DNA from: Candidatus Anstonellales archaeon
GTDB taxonomy: Archaea > Micrarchaeota > Micrarchaeia > Anstonellales > CG1-02-47-40
DNA: 22,654 nt
Reading direction: 5' to 3'
NCBI GenBank assembly: GCA_038869735.1
Contig: JAWCQO010000010.1
Coordinates: 1-22,654 of the forward strand
Part shown: piece by piece, positions 22,380 through 22,654 of the stretch
How the letters are laid out: each line of letters begins with the position of its first letter
How positions within the stretch are numbered: position 1 is the stretch's first letter
Notes under the pieces: generated by a model
The model's database searches: none
The model's input: only the letters and a program-made list of their open reading frames with translations
Told to the model about the DNA's origin: nothing
Position numbers and translations under genes: made by a program

Positions 22380-22654
22380 TTATTCAAACGTTATTTTTAC
22401 CTGGACAGTGTCTCTTCTCGATGCAGCCCAAGCATTAATGCCGCTGGCGCAACAAGTTACTTATTCCAACGTTATTTTTACCTGGACAGTGTCTCTTCTC
22501 GATGCAGCCCAAGCATTAATGCCGCTGGCGCAACAAGTTACTTATTCCAACGTTATTTTTACCTGGACAGTGTCTCTTCTCGATGCAGCCCAAGCATTAA
22601 TGCCGCTGGCGCAACAAGTTACTTATTCCAACGTTATTTTTACCTGGACAGTGT
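22380..22654. repeat. 81-bp perfect tandem repeats running off the window end
   Basis: About 3.4 copies of an 81-bp unit (27 codons) with a single difference, A at 22386 against C at 22467 and later. On the plus strand two frames stay open through all copies (one reads VIFTWTVSLLDAAQALM). On the minus strand one frame reads 26 codons ending DTVQVKIT(F/L)E then TAA in every copy, which looks like the natural C-terminus of a beta-rich protein. A duplicated gene end, a repeat-protein gene, or an assembly loop at a contig end are all possible. Confidence 0.85.

Noticed and set aside
22380-22654. CRISPR array
   Set aside because: The 81-bp units are contiguous with no variable spacers.

Overview
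The window looks like a piece of a small archaeal genome, most probably from a DPANN-type lineage (Micrarchaeota/Diapherotrites-like; inferred from gene content, not proven). The archaeal signs are: alanyl-tRNA synthetase with the archaeal N-terminal Cys cluster, archaeal-type AspRS, an Alba chromatin protein, cupin-type phosphoglucose isomerase, a CTP-type (DUF120) riboflavin kinase, TATA-box promoters about 25-30 nt before starts with several probably leaderless genes, GGTG-type ribosome binding sites, five tRNA genes without an encoded CCA, four of which carry splicing-endonuclease (BHB) type introns, and two C/D box methylation-guide sRNAs.

Layout. 1-2812 (+): an unknown small basic protein, a metallo-beta-lactamase/beta-CASP nuclease and a long coiled-coil protein. 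2852-3047: tRNA-Ile(GAU) with a 121-nt folded intron. 3052-4348: a small unknown gene (-) divergent from pgiA (+). 4340-7009: alaS (-), convergent with pgiA and overlapping it by 9 bp. 7072-7306: tRNA-Val(CAC), with an intron in the D-loop, and tRNA-Glu(CUC). 7498-11911 (-): glmM/manB-like mutase, alba, then a likely transcription unit of Zn-ribbon/KH protein, aspS and surE. 12006-14374: a membrane-anchored surface protein (+) convergent with an MscS channel (-). 14625-14706: tRNA-Cys(GCA) with an 11-nt intron. 14811-17017: ribK (-) divergent from a C/D sRNA and a two-gene unit encoding a ParB/sulfiredoxin-fold (SerK-like) protein and a small membrane protein (+). 17127-18597: uppP (-), a second C/D sRNA (+), and a redoxin (+). 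18594-21886: a mevalonate-pathway decarboxylase and a lipoprotein (-), a Nudix hydrolase (+), and a Cys-rich transglutaminase-like lipoprotein (-). 21944-22049: tRNA-Ser(UGA) with a 21-nt intron. 22050-22654 is gene-poor and ends in perfect 81-bp tandem repeats that run off the window.

Working together: translation and RNA maturation dominate (alaS, aspS, five tRNAs, KH protein, beta-CASP nuclease, two methylation guides). A second group serves the cell envelope: isoprenoid precursor decarboxylase, UppP, hexose-phosphate mutase, cupin PGI, secreted or lipid-anchored proteins and MscS. The least expected items are the two C/D sRNAs, the D-loop tRNA intron, the large structured tRNA-Ile intron, and a GHMP decarboxylase whose diphosphate-contact Lys is replaced by Met.
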